64,000 nt of DNA from Purpureocillium takamizusanense (taxonomy: Eukaryota; Ascomycota; Sordariomycetes; Hypocreales; Ophiocordycipitaceae): positions 2,073,501 through 2,137,500 of the forward strand of contig NC_063074.1 in the NCBI RefSeq assembly GCF_022605165.1, in the 5' to 3' direction. The translations under genes were made by a program, and so were the position numbers. Below are positions 23,416-35,000 of this stretch, in pieces (position 1 is the stretch's first letter; every line of letters starts with the position of its first letter). Below the pieces are notes generated by a model. It did no database searches, had not been told where the DNA came from, and saw only the letters and a program-made list of their open reading frames with translations.

Positions 23416-25377
23416 CTACTCCGAGATGGCAAACTTGCTGAGGGCTCGGAGGCGAGCGCCATAGAAGTAGAGCAGCCAGATGCCGACGATGCCGATGACG
23501 CTGAGGCCACCCAGCAGGCTGGTGCCGCGGGCGACGCCCAGGTTGCCGAAGAGCGGATGCGCGAACAGCACGCTGCCGCAGGCAAGAGCACTGCGGAAGA
23601 AGTCGTTTGCGGCGAAGAGGCTTGCGGCGTACTGGGGGTAACTCAGAGGAACGTAGACAAAGATGCATTGCATGACGACGAAGCAGGTGGCGCCGTAGAT
23701 GGTGATGCCGATGGTAGGCACGATCCAGTGGATGGATTCGCGAGCTGTCCACGCGAACAGAAAGAGGCCAATGGTAGGACCGAACGAGGCGGGCAACGCC
23801 GGAACCAGACGGTTCTCCTGAGCGGGCATGCCAAACTTCATGATGCGCGGGTTCATGTAGTAGTAAAGGTAGCCGACGTAGACAGCGATGCCAATGATGC
23901 ATGAGACGAGGATGCACAGGAAGACAAGGCCGATCTGGCCGAGGTTCATGTGGTAGTCGACCGGGTAGACGAGAGGGAAGACCTCGAAGACTGGAAATAA
24001 TTAGTCTCTGCTATACAAAGCGCGCCATGCGGAGAGGCAAACTCACAAGAGTAGTAGATGCCATAGATGATGGCGGTGTAGATCTGGACGAAGAGCACAG
24101 CCGGGTCCTTGATGGTGATCTCGAGAGGCTTGATGAGGGCATCGAGCGCGACAGACGACACCTTCATGTGGCGCTGATCAATTTCGCTCTGGGACATGAA
24201 ACGTTCGTTACCCGTGAGCTTGCGCAAACGTTGAGCTCGGCGAAGAAGAATGGTGGGGGAGCTCGTTTCAGGGAGGGTGATGAACATGGTGATGAAGACG
24301 GGAGCGGAGGCCCAGATGGAGATGAAGAGGGACCAGCGCCAGCCCTCGACGGGGACAGCGAATCCAGAGAGGAGCGGGCCAAGAGCCGCTGCGAAGCGAT
24401 TTCGTTAGCATCAACCCTCGTATGCGAGGTCATCATTTTTCTTGAGGAGACTCACGTCCACAGTAGGCAGCGGAGACCCAGGCAACCATGGCAAAGGGAA
24501 GCGCCATGAGGCTGTACATGTCGCCAAGTGAGGCACCACCCGAGGCCAGACACGGCGAGCCAAAGAAGCCTTGGAGGAATCGTAGCACCATGAGCCCGGC
24601 GAAGTTGGGAGCAAAGGCGGTTGGGATGGAGAGGATGACGAAGAGGAACATGGTGACAATGTAGACTGGGTTGCGGCCAATGCGAGGAATCTCGCTCAGG
24701 GGCGAGAAGATGAGCGGGCCGATGCCATAGCCCAGGACATAGATGGACAAACCGAGTGTAGCCTTGAGCTGGCTGACACCAAACTCCCTCATAACGCCCT
24801 CGGAAGAGGATGTGTAAATGGCAGACGTGGTGTATACCACAAATGTATAAAGACAAATGACGAGGCCAATGTATGTGCGCTTCTTGTTGGTCCAGTTGTG
24901 GGGGTTCTCGGCATCATCGGTGTAGTACCAGTCGACGAGGATGGCGCCGTCCTTTGTGCGCTGAGGTACAATGGGAACCGACTTGACGCGCTGCACGTCG
25001 TGGACTTCGTCGGCTTCGAGGCGTGCCTCGGTGAAGGCTGGCGTCTCGGTAGGTGTCGGCGTGCGGTGGAGATGCGGCGGATTTTGCTGAGCCCCTTCTT
25101 GTCTCCGATCTTGTACCTTCTCCGTCTCCGGGTCGACAGCCGTCTCCTTCTCGGGCAGGTTACCCGTGCCGTTGTTGGCGTTGCCGCCGTTGACCGTTGA
25201 GGAGGAAGACGACGTTAGCTGGCCTTCATCGACGACGGCATCAGGGTTATCGAGTAGTTGCTGCCAGGGTTCCGGCAGCTTGAAGTCGGCTCTCTCTTCA
25301 GGGTATTGGAGGTACTTGTTTTTGGTGAGGAGGCGAATGAGTTGCCCAATGGGGGCATCGCGGATGAGGTCTGCCAT
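23416..25377 (-). CDS. MFS multidrug transporter, DHA1 (12-TM drug:H+ antiporter) family
   Basis: Three exons: 24456-25377, 24047-24388 and 23416-23990, giving 612 residues. The start M-A-D-L-I-R-D-A-P-I-G-Q resembles FLR1/MDR1-type fungal DHA1 proteins; an upstream in-frame ATG at 25467 is less likely. About 180 hydrophilic residues precede the first membrane segment (T-Y-I-G-L-V-I-C-L-Y-T-F). Motif A-like sequence follows segment 2 (S-P-L-S-E-I-P-R-I-G-R-N-P), and the intron 1 join creates the antiporter motif C-type C-G-P-A-L-G-P-L-L-S-G-F. A central loop of about 60 residues separates the two six-helix halves, and the intron 2 join gives S-F-F-E-V-F-P-L-V-Y. The family exports azoles, benomyl-like compounds or polyamines with proton exchange at the plasma membrane; the substrate here is unknown. 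Confidence 0.92.
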
Positions 25378-26230
25378 GGCTGGTACCTGTCTTGGGAAGC
25401 TGCTCAGGTTGGTGGTGATTGCTCTTGGGTTTTGACAGCTGCTGCGTCGGCGCTGAGACAATGCCAAGTTGCCGTTGAAAGGGCAGTGAGATGACTATAT
25501 GAGTGTTGTGGGTGGTGGTCGAGCTGGATGGGTAGGGTAGTAACTCTGGTCTTTTCCGACAGCTACAGCCGGCTCGATGAAGGAGCTTGGAGCTGCGGCT
25601 CGAATTGCTTGCTCTTGTTGTCTGAAGATCGGAAAGGCAAACAACGTAGCCATGGGGTGAGACTTTGCTCTTATATCTCGATGCACCGCGGGTCTCCACG
25701 GTGCCTTTTGCCATACATAACGTGCTCCGGGGGCCGCTCACTAATAGCCATGCGCACGTTGAGCGGCATGGGCTTCCATGTCCCGCGTCCGCCATCTACG
25801 GCCTGCGCCATGCCAAAAGTCGTCGACTCACACGATGGATGGCAGTGGACCAAAGTGAGTGTGCTGCTAGTGCTCTCGCCTGCGCTAGCTAGCTGCTCTA
25901 AAACCGTGGTGCTTAGCGATCGGATCCCGGACTCTGCGGATCTAACAAACGGAGTGCCACGGACTTACGTCGCTAGACGTACTTACGGTCACTTACTTAT
26001 TTGAAGGGTGCCGACTCGCTGGATTGGCTAGCGGCCGAAGCCTGACATCAGCAAGGATCTTGCGCGTTATGGTAGTTTCTGACATGTGGCGTCTACCCAC
26101 CACCCACGACGCACGCACTTGCATGATTTGCGTTCGGATCAACCTGGTGGCCCAGATTACCAATGCCGGCGGTCGGCCAGGTGGGAGACCAAACCAAATG
26201 CAGGCCGCTCGCTGCTGCTTGGCAGGCCCT

Positions 26231-26260
26231 GCGGTGCGGTGCGGTGCGGTGCGGTGCAGT
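26231..26260. repeat. (GCGGT)n pentanucleotide repeat
   Basis: Five perfect GCGGT copies at 26231-26255 followed by one GCAGT variant. Non-coding. Confidence 0.92.
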
Positions 26261-27913
26261 GCGTACTTCGTACACCCGCTCGTCAATCGAAATCAGTCAT
26301 CAAGCCAATCATCAGAGGGCATCATCCATTGCATCATCACCGCGGATGGGCGTTTGCGTGCTCGCTGGCGTGGGTGCCGTATCGTAATGCGTCGTTATCT
26401 CGCCGTCGTACCTACTCGGCACGCATTGTCGTGGATCTGCATGGCAAGCTGGAGAATCCCATGGTGCGAGGCTGCATCTTGCCCCACGAGTTGAGGCACG
26501 GTCGATGAACGAAGCAAGCGGCTCTGACGATGCGGCAGCACGGGAGAGAGATGGCGGATTCAGAGACGACGAACGGCACAATCGACCGAGAGACAAAGAG
26601 ACGGTCGCGAGCTTCGACCGCGCGTCAACCCTAAAGAGGAGGGGACCGATCACTGATCTGGTGTTGGCAAACGAGGATAATTACTTCGTAAAAACGGCAA
26701 AGTGCTATCCTGCGGCTCCTTCCCAGCGTCCATCTCAATCCCCCGTCCCGTAGCAGACTCGTAAGGCAGGCACTACCCAATCTGCGGGGGTTCTCGCCGC
26801 AGCCCTATGAGACGGCTAGCATGAAACGCTGTGCCGTGGACCTGCTGCCTGCCGTGGCACTCGGGTCTCGGGCCCGCCGTGGACATCCATCTCTCCAGAG
26901 CTCTTGGTTGACGCACTGGATTACCTAGGTAGGTACTACCACTGCAGTACGTACCTCTACTCAAGCTACAGGGACCTCACCTAATAGGTGGCATTAGTAG
27001 GTAGGCCAAGAGACACCCAGCAGTCTGGGCAGGACCGATGACGCCGTCCCTCCTCAATCACTAGCATGGAATTGCTGAATAATAATGCTTCCCAACAAAG
27101 CATCCCGTCGCACCCCGTCTCAACAACGCCAGAGCTTGCTTGCTTGCATGCATGCATGGGCCTCGCAAACAGAGACGGGGAAATTCCTTCCCGATGCATG
27201 CATGGCCCAGTGTCCCGTCCTCGTCGTCCACGTGCGCTGAACAGAAAAGCGTTGGAAGTGGCGTGCCTCCCGCGGTCGACAAGATGCGAGACGGTCCGGC
27301 CTCGCAAACAAAAGATTGATCCACACAGCTCGCTCACTCACGAATCCTTCTTCTCAGCGAGTACAAATACCAGCTAACCAAGTGGTGCATTTGGTGCTTT
27401 GTATGTATAGTATACGTACCGGGCAGTCATTAGTGCGCGCAATACCTCCTTTTCCACATCAAAGGGTCATTGTATCCATGAGGACGCCGGCATCAAAGTT
27501 TGCGTTTGGTTCGGAATTGACCTCTTTGGGCCGATGACTCTCTCTCGTCTCCGTTTTCTACTACGTACTAGTTAACGTTACTACGTACTCGCTCCACCGT
27601 CAGATACCATCCCCCCCTCCTTTCGCCCAGGGCCTCTGAACCCGTGCCTTATTCCACGCCCTGCGTTCAACACGCCTCCGCCGCCGCCGCCGCCTCAGAT
27701 CAACAAGGCGGCCGGTCCCCCCCTGTCCGGGTGGCTGACGCTGAAGATGCGAGCAAGGCCCCATCCGTCAGTCGGATGCAACACGTAGTACGTAGTACCA
27801 GAACGTGAGAAGAGAGCCAGCTTCCACCGCGACGACTTCACACGCACCAGTTCGGTGTTCCGTGGAGAGCTTGCGCCGACTTTTGTCGCGGCGAGGGCGA
27901 CGAACCAAATGGC

Positions 27914-27923
27914 CACACACGCA

Positions 27924-27961
<38 letters not shown>

Positions 27962-27979
27962 AGGCCCCCCCCCCCCCCC
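27914..27979. repeat. (CA)n tract followed by poly-C
   Basis: CA dinucleotides with few interruptions span 27914-27957, and a run of 15 C follows at 27965-27979. Such runs are prone to length variation and sequencing error. Confidence 0.92.
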
Positions 27980-28526
27980 TTCCCAAATCTCCATGAAAGA
28001 CGGCTCCCTCGGACCAGCCGTGAGCTTGTCGTGCGCCGCCTTTTCTTGACGCTTGAAAGGGTGTTTGGGAGAGTGGGGGAGCAACCAGCTCGGGAGCGCG
28101 AGAACCTTAACCGCCTGCCATGACCCCGTAGCATGTTAGCTCGAGAGTGAGACGACGGGTGTCACTCACCGTCCCCGCCGCCCCGGCCGGCTTACGAGCC
28201 GCTTCAGTTCCGCTTAACCCCGGCCGTGCACAACAAAGCCCCGACAAGTGAACCCAAGCTCCGAGACCGCGTCGGTGTCCAACGTCCCGCCGACCGGACC
28301 GACACCAGGCAAAACTCGGCCGTGGCTTGACATCCCTGATGAGCCGTGCTACACTGTGGCTTGCATGACAGGCTCGTACCAAGGCATACACGATTTTGGC
28401 TTGCTCCTGAGTGGTTGCTGTCCCTCATTGCCTCGTAGATGTGTGCGTGCAGTTGTCGCAGCTACGATTTGTGCGACGAACTTCTGAATCTCTAGACTTG
28501 CCAGGTGCTTGAACAGCTTATATACA

Positions 28527-28714
28527 TCAAAATCTTCGCGGCGACACGCCCGACGAGCGGGCGATTCGTGTCCGCTGGAGTATCCTCTGCACCTCGGCTG
28601 TCGTCTCGGCATCGCCAGTCGTGCTCAATCGGTCCACCACCTCCCAGATGCGGCCATCCTCATGCTCCGTCGCACACTCGACGAGCGGCCTTAGCCATTC
28701 AAGGTGGCTATGTG

Positions 28715-28760
<46 letters not shown>

Positions 28761-30437
28761 TGCTTCGCCGCGCTCGCTCACCGCGGACAAAGACGTAGCC
28801 TGCTGCGCGAATCGAAACGCTAGATCGAGTTCTCCGAGCTCCGCACACGTGGTGATGAGCCCCTGATAGACGCGCGGGTTGCGGACCGCGTCGTCGCCCT
28901 CGGCAATAGTGGCCTTGTAGTCTCTCACCAGAGTGCGCTTCGTGTCCTGCTCACGACTGTTGACCAGGAGAGTCTGCAGCGAGCCCGAGTCGAGTGGCTC
29001 TCCGCACAGCGTTGACACGTCGCAATACAGGTCCATGGCGCTCTCACTGCCGTGGAGCTCGGACATGGCCTCCATCACAACGCTGACCACCGCTAGCGGC
29101 ACCGTCCCGTCGGAAGCCAGGCCGCGGAGCGCCCCCTCAGCGTCCTTGATGAGCCGGGGCCGGCCCTTGAGCGCCTCGTACACCATCCGGGTATTCCCTC
29201 GCCCGACGAGGATGCCGTTCTTTCTCATGATGGCCAAGATACGAAACGCTCCTGCCATGTCGCCCGCCCTCGCAAAGGCCTCTGCGACAGCCTCGTAGTG
29301 GTATGCCATGACACGGCTTCTCTGCGCGATGAGGTCGAGCGTCTCCGTTGCCAAGGATGCGTCTGCGTGCCGTGCCGCGGTTGCCAGCACGTTTTCCACG
29401 ACGCCATCGGGAGGTTGCAAGAGCGAGTTTCTCACTGCCGCGTTCCACGCAAACATTGTCCCCGGGTAGTGGAACGCCTCACTGCAAACATCCAGGGCAA
29501 AGTACAGCAAGCTCGCCGCCGCATCGCCTTGCGCGTCTCCGCTCATGCGACGATGCATCAGCTGTAGCATCTCGTCCAAGAACCCCAGCTTCCCAAAGGC
29601 CAGGATGAAAATATCGTAGACCCAGGGGTCTAGGCGGCCTCTCGCATCGATCAGCTCCGTCAACCTCGCATATGCTAGCTCGTACTGTTCGTCGCGCAGC
29701 AGGCCCAGCACAACGCTCTGCTTGGCTGGCGTATCAATGACAAACCAATATTCTTGCATGGCGTCCAGGACCTCCTGCCGGAGTGAGTAGTCCGGGTGGT
29801 TCGCCAGCGCCGCCAACGCACTATGACACATGGTCGCCGTGGGTTTCACGCCCTGTTGTGCCATGTCGTCAAGAATCTTGCGCACGCCCTCGGCCGAGCC
29901 CCTCGGACCGGCCATGGCGTCTATGACGCACTCGTAGACGAACGGGCCGAGGGGCTGGCCCCGAGCGCCGAGCAGGTGCCGCACGAGCTGGAGTATCCGC
30001 CCATGCCGGTCGATGTCCTGCCCGTGGAAGCTCCACCCTTGAGGGTCGCGCATCGTCACGAGCGCCGCGACAATGTCGTCGACGGAACTGTGGTGAAGGA
30101 CGTCTTCGGTCGGTGCTATCGGCGCCAGGAGGCTTTCCTCCCAGGTCTTCGCTTGGGCTGGCGTTCTTCGCTGGTGTTGTGGCTTGCCGGTAGAGCTCGT
30201 TGATGCCTCTGGCATTTGTTCTGCGCCTTCTGCGATCGTTCCAAAGCGGCGAGCATTTTGCACTAGATTCGGACATCTCATAGATCGAGGTCGCGGCGCT
30301 AGCCTGGCGAGGAGGAAGCTCCTCGACCCGACTGCGCGGTTCAGCGCTGCCCGCCCGACCGCCGGGCATAGGCAGCGCCATAAGCCGTCGTAGATCAACG
30401 GGCTTCCGCGCATCGTCCTCATCGTCGGCGTTGTCAT
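28527..30437 (-). CDS. Pentatricopeptide repeat (PPR) protein, probably mitochondrial
   Basis: Single-exon gene of 636 residues if started at 30437; ATG codons at 30587, 30422 and 30413 are alternatives, and M-R-G-S-P-L-I-Y-D-G-L-W at 30413 is also a credible start. The N-terminus is arginine-rich with few acids (R-S-F-L-L-A-R-L-A-P-R-P-R), as in a mitochondrial presequence. Helical repeats of about 35 residues run through the middle, for example F-V-Y-E-C-V-I-D-A-M, V-Y-D-I-F-I-L-A-F-G-K-L-G and Y-H-Y-E-A-V-A-E-A-F-A-R-A-G, matching PPR helix A patterns. PPR proteins bind RNA and act in organelle transcript processing or translation; the target here is unknown. An alanine tract from a GCC-type repeat at 28715-28758 lies near the C-terminus. 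Divergent from lsm4. Confidence 0.82.
28715..28758. repeat. (GCC)n tract encoding polyalanine
   Basis: About fourteen consecutive GCC/GGC triplets inside the PPR gene. They encode a run of about 17 alanines (with flanking codons) between two helical repeats. Confidence 0.93.
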
Positions 30438-30787
30438 CGTCGCCCCGGCGTGGCCGGTTGGCCAGTGTCGTCGCGCAGACGTAGCTGCTGTATAGTACAG
30501 AATAGATTGATGATTTTCCAGTCGTTGTCCCACGCCGGGAGCTACTTTACGGAGCCGACCGTTGTGCCTGGCCGGCGCAGTCATCAAGCGGGGCGATGCA
30601 TGTGGCGGGGTGACAGGGGGGGAAGGTCCCGGCGTAAGGTTCTCTCACCTTGGCCTCACCGAGAAAGCGCCCACTCCGAACGCAGTGCCGCCCGCAGAGC
30701 TGCATCCCAACAACCGGACTCCGTCACCCATCACCCGACGCACCTCCCTTCACGACGCGCCACCGTGCGCAACACCAACACACTACA
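30438..30787. promoter_or_regulatory. Shared divergent promoter of the PPR gene and lsm4
   Basis: 350 bp or less between the two start codons (about 200 bp if the PPR gene starts at 30587), so the genes must share upstream sequence. A C/A-rich leader precedes the lsm4 ATG. No specific binding site is assigned. Confidence 0.5.
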
Positions 30788-31494
30788 ATGGTTCGTCCTC
30801 CTCCACCTGCTCCCCCTCTCCCTCTCGCACTGCCCGATGACGCTGACACTCGACGCTCTCGCAGTTGCCCCTCGGCTTGCTCAACGCCGCTCAAGGCCAC
30901 CCCATGCTCGTCGAGCTCAAGAATGGCGAGACCCTCAACGGCCACCTCGTCCAGTGCGACACCTGGATGAACCTCACCCTCAAGGAGGTGGTACAGACGA
31001 GCCCGGTACGTGGCCGACCCCCCAGGCCTCTCTACCCTACAAACCCCCCCTCTTACCCGGTTAGGAAGGGTAAAGGACGTCAACGAAGCCAACAGTGGGA
31101 GGAGAACTTGCCACACCCGGATGTGCGAACCTATGCTAACCAGCACGATAGGAAGGTGATAAGTTTGTGAGGTTAAAGGAGGCCTACGTCAAGGGCAATA
31201 ACGTACGCTGACTTGCTCTCTCCCTTGGATATACCCCCATCCACCGGCGCTACCCAAAAAACGCACGCGCTTCAAGGTTGCTAACCCCGATCCTTCCAGA
31301 TCAAGTACCTACGCGTGCCCCCCGAAATCATCGACAAGGTCAGCGAGTCGCAAAAGGGCCAGCAGGGAGGATTCCGCGGTGGCCGGGGAGGTGGTCAGTC
31401 AAGAGGCGACCATGGCGGCGGTCGCGGCGGCGGCGACCGCGGAAGGGGAGGCCGTGGCGGCGGGAGGGGCCGCGGAAGGGGCCGTGGTCAATGA
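30788..31494 (+). CDS. lsm4: LSM4, U6 snRNA-associated Sm-like protein
   Basis: Four exons: 30788-30790 (only the ATG), 30865-31005, 31152-31202 and 31300-31494, giving 129 residues. The spliced start is [15 protein letters not shown], the conserved LSM4 N-terminus. Sm1 motif: [18 protein letters not shown]; Sm2: N-N-I-K-Y-L-R-V-P, formed across intron 3. The tail is a run of RGG/GRG repeats, typical of LSM4 and linked to P-body assembly. LSM4 is part of the Lsm1-7 ring (mRNA decapping and decay, cytoplasm) and the Lsm2-8 ring (U6 snRNA, nucleus). Introns of 74, 146 and 97 nt have gt/ag ends. Convergent with fas2. Confidence 0.94.
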
Positions 31495-32060
31495 TGGCGT
31501 TGTTCAGTTGCTGGATTTTCGAGGCATTGAGCTGAGCTGAGCTATAATGCGGCCAAGATTGGCTGCAGGCGATGGGTCATACTACAGGGTATGCACGACA
31601 TAGAAGGGGGGAGTCACGGACGACTTGTAGGATTTTTCTGCTTTTGAACGCCTATCTATATACCCTGTATGAGAGCATCTTATAGGGTTTACAACCCGAT
31701 CCTGCAGTGAGTCCTCCCTGTTAACAAATCGCGGGCGGTTGGCGGTCTCGCGACTAGACTGCGGCGGGAGCGTAATCGATGACACCTAATGGGAGGGTGA
31801 CAGCCGTGGCTAAGTCGCCTTGAAATTTCATATCACTGCAATCGAGAGCCCGCGAGCCTGTTTGAGCGTGTCATCTATTATTCTAGCGCTGAAGCCTCTA
31901 CATCTCCTCTCGGGAACAACCCTAGACACACTTCTCCAGGGTCCCTCGGAACAATTTGAACAGACACGGTTCGTTGAACGGCATGCTTCATTAAAAACCA
32001 TACGAACTTCATCCTTCACACACCGACTCGTACAAGGCAGCTCGCACATTTCTACCTACC
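31495..32060. other. Convergent intergenic region
   Basis: 566 bp between the 3' ends of lsm4 and fas2, presumably both 3' untranslated regions. No gene seen. Confidence 0.7.
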
Positions 32061-35000
32061 TTAAAAGTTGGCAACGGCAACGGCAATGGCCTGGTTGTCT
32101 GAGTGCGAAATGGACAGCGTAAGGTCCTTTACCCCAGCCTGCTTGGCAGCGGCAGCGGCATCGCCGTGGAGCTGTGTTTTGTTAGAATCCGCAACCGTAA
32201 CATCGAGGTGCACACGTAGACTTACCGAAACAGTGGGGGCCCCCTTATCGTCACGCAGAATCTCGATGTCCTTCATGGCAGCACCCGCACCCTTGCTGGC
32301 AACACCCAAGGACTTGAACACCGCCTCCTTCGCGCTCCACCGGCCGGCAAAGGAGCTTTGCGGGCTGGGCGCGCCGCGGCAGTAGCTAATTTCCTCGGCA
32401 GTGAAGTTGCGCTCCAGGAACGTCTCGTTGTCGATGTTCACGGCGGAGATGTCCTCGACATCGACACCGACCTTGCTGTTCTTGTTGGCAACCTTGTGCG
32501 CCAGCGCCTCCATAATCTTCTGAGTCTCGCTGGCCCGCGATGCGGGCACAGTCTTCTCGGCCTGCTTTGCGAAATTGGCCGCATACTTGAGTTCAGCCGA
32601 CTTCTTATCCTCGGACACGCGAGCATCAGGATTCAACAGAACGCTGCTGAGCTGCTCATCCGCGTACGGTGAGCTGTTCTTGGCCACGAACAGGCTGTTG
32701 TTGATCAGGCCGTTGTGGAAGTAGCGGTACGCCTTCTTCTGTCGGGCCTCGACCTTGACACGGTACTCATTATAGGTGCGCTCGTCGAGCGTGGCAAAGA
32801 GGTACCTGGGGTGGACGCCAATGGCCTGGGTACCCTTCTGACCGAAACCAAACGAAGTGACCGAGAAAGCCTTGATACCGTCTGTCTGAATGCTGCGGCT
32901 CGGGTACACAATCATGTCAAACTCTTCCATGACGGGATCCACGTTGTCGGCATTGCGGTTGCCCGGAACAAGGCCAGTGTTGAGCACCTGCAGACAGCCG
33001 TTCATCATCCAAGCGCCGGCGGCACCTTTGGGGTGGCCAGTCAAGTACTTCTGGAAGATGCCCAGGACAGCATTGCCCTTCTTTCGGCCGAGGTGGCGCA
33101 GCTGCTGGCAAATAACTGACGATTCGTTCTTGTCGTTGGCCTTGGTCGAAGTACCGTGGAACGATGCGACACCGAGGTCATCGATCGTGAGGCCCCAAGT
33201 GGCCAGAGCGCCGCGCAGGGGCGCGATGCTCGGATCGCTCTTCCAGAAGTTATTGCCCATGCTCCGGAGCAGCTCCTTCTCTTGACGGGCGGCCTCCTTC
33301 TCAATGTGTGCAAAGCGCTCGTGCGCATACTCCTTGTCGTCAAACGAAGCGTCTTGAGCCTTCATGGCGTCAATCTCGTCGTGGACGAATTCAAGCTCCG
33401 ACTCCTGCCACTGCTTGATCTGCTTCTTGCGACGCTCGATCTGGCGTCGACGGTAGTTGATGTCGAGCAGAGGCGACGGGAACTTACTGGGGTGCTCGCG
33501 GGCAGTTGTGAGGACACCCTGGCCCGGTGCGGGCACTGAGCGACCAATCTTGTCAGAAGCGGTCGCCGTAAGAGCCACAATGCCGTAGATCGGAACGCCC
33601 ATGTCCAGGGCGAGCTTGGCGGTCATGATGACCTGCATGCCGCAGCCCTGAGACTCCATGAAGCCGTTTCTGGTCGTGGTGGTCGGGCGGGACATCTCCC
33701 GGGGAGTGCGGCCATGCTCAAATTCGTCGACCGTGTTGCTCGTCGCTTTCATGTTGGCGAATTCGTAGGAGCCCTCTTCACCGAAGTCATCGAAGCCACC
33801 GACAAGGCAGACGCGAGCCTTGCCCTCCATGATGGTCTCGTAACCGATGTCCACCGACTCAACAGCAGTGGCGCAAGCACCGACAGGAGTCTTGATGGGG
33901 CCCGATGAAGAAAGGAGGAGCATGTTGACCCAAGCAGACATGGTGTTGATGAACGACTCCTGAAGAATGTCGTTCTGGAGAGGCTTGTCAAGGAAGCGGT
34001 CCTTGTGCATACCACGCAGTGCAGCAGCACCACCCATGCCGGATCCGACGCAATTACCAAGCTCGGAAACGTGCACATACTTGTAAAACTCGTAAGGGTC
34101 TGTGATACCGCTAGAGAGGAGGGCCTCGACGGTGGTAACGAGCAGGAACAATGTGACGGGGTCAACCTGGGAGACAATATCCTCCGGAATACCATACCGC
34201 TTGGGGTCCCAGCCAGTGGGGATCTGGCCGGCAACGAGGCGGTCGAAGCGGAGGGCCTTGGGGATCCAGAGCGACGCACCCTTCCTCATGCGAACAATAT
34301 ACTCGCCGCTGTCGGGGATCTCGAAAATTTCGACCTTGTCGCCATGCTCGCGCTTGAACTCCTCGGCGGTGTCCTTGGAGGCTTCGAAGGGCTCGAGGTC
34401 CTCTTCGATGACGACTTCGTGTAGCAGCTGCTTCTGGTTGGGGTCGTAGCCATCAAAGAGCTCTGGCTCGATAAGGCGGATGCCAGAGTGCTCGAGGATA
34501 TGTTTCTCGTACTTCTGCTTGATGTCCTTGTCGTCGACAGGCTCCCCAGACTTGGCATCAACCCAGCCGGAGTACGGTTTACCCTTAATGGGGCCATTGT
34601 GATTCTTGATGAGACCCATGATCCAGGCCATCTCGACGCAGCCTTCAAGAGAGAACTCGCCATAGGCTTCCATCTCCCATCGGGTGCGAGAGTTACCCCA
34701 GGGTCCGACCTCGGCAAAGCCGGTGACGACGACAACCTTCTCGAGATCGACCATTCCCTTGAGCGTCTCATTGTGGGGGGCAATTTCGGTCTTCCAGTCT
34801 GGGAGAGCAGGGAAATCGAACTTGATGTTGGCGCGGGGCGCGATAGTCTTCTTCTTGTACAAAGCCTCGGACTCGGCGCCGTTGACAATGGTGTTTTCAA
34901 TGGCGCTCTCCTTGGCGACGGCCCGGCGAATTTCGCTTGTCTCCATGATGTCCTTGCGGAGCTTGGTCATGGCCTCATTCAGGTTGGGAATGAACTGCAG

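Larger units (their letters stand above)
25378..28526. other. Gene-poor, microsatellite-rich intergenic region
   Basis: 3.15 kb upstream of the MFS gene and downstream of the PPR gene. It contains a GCGGT pentamer repeat, GTAC-centred motifs near 26.9, 27.4 and 27.6-27.8 kb, a CCG run at 27677-27694, a CA repeat and a poly-C run. Short open frames overlap these repeats and none shows a recognisable domain. Confidence 0.6.
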
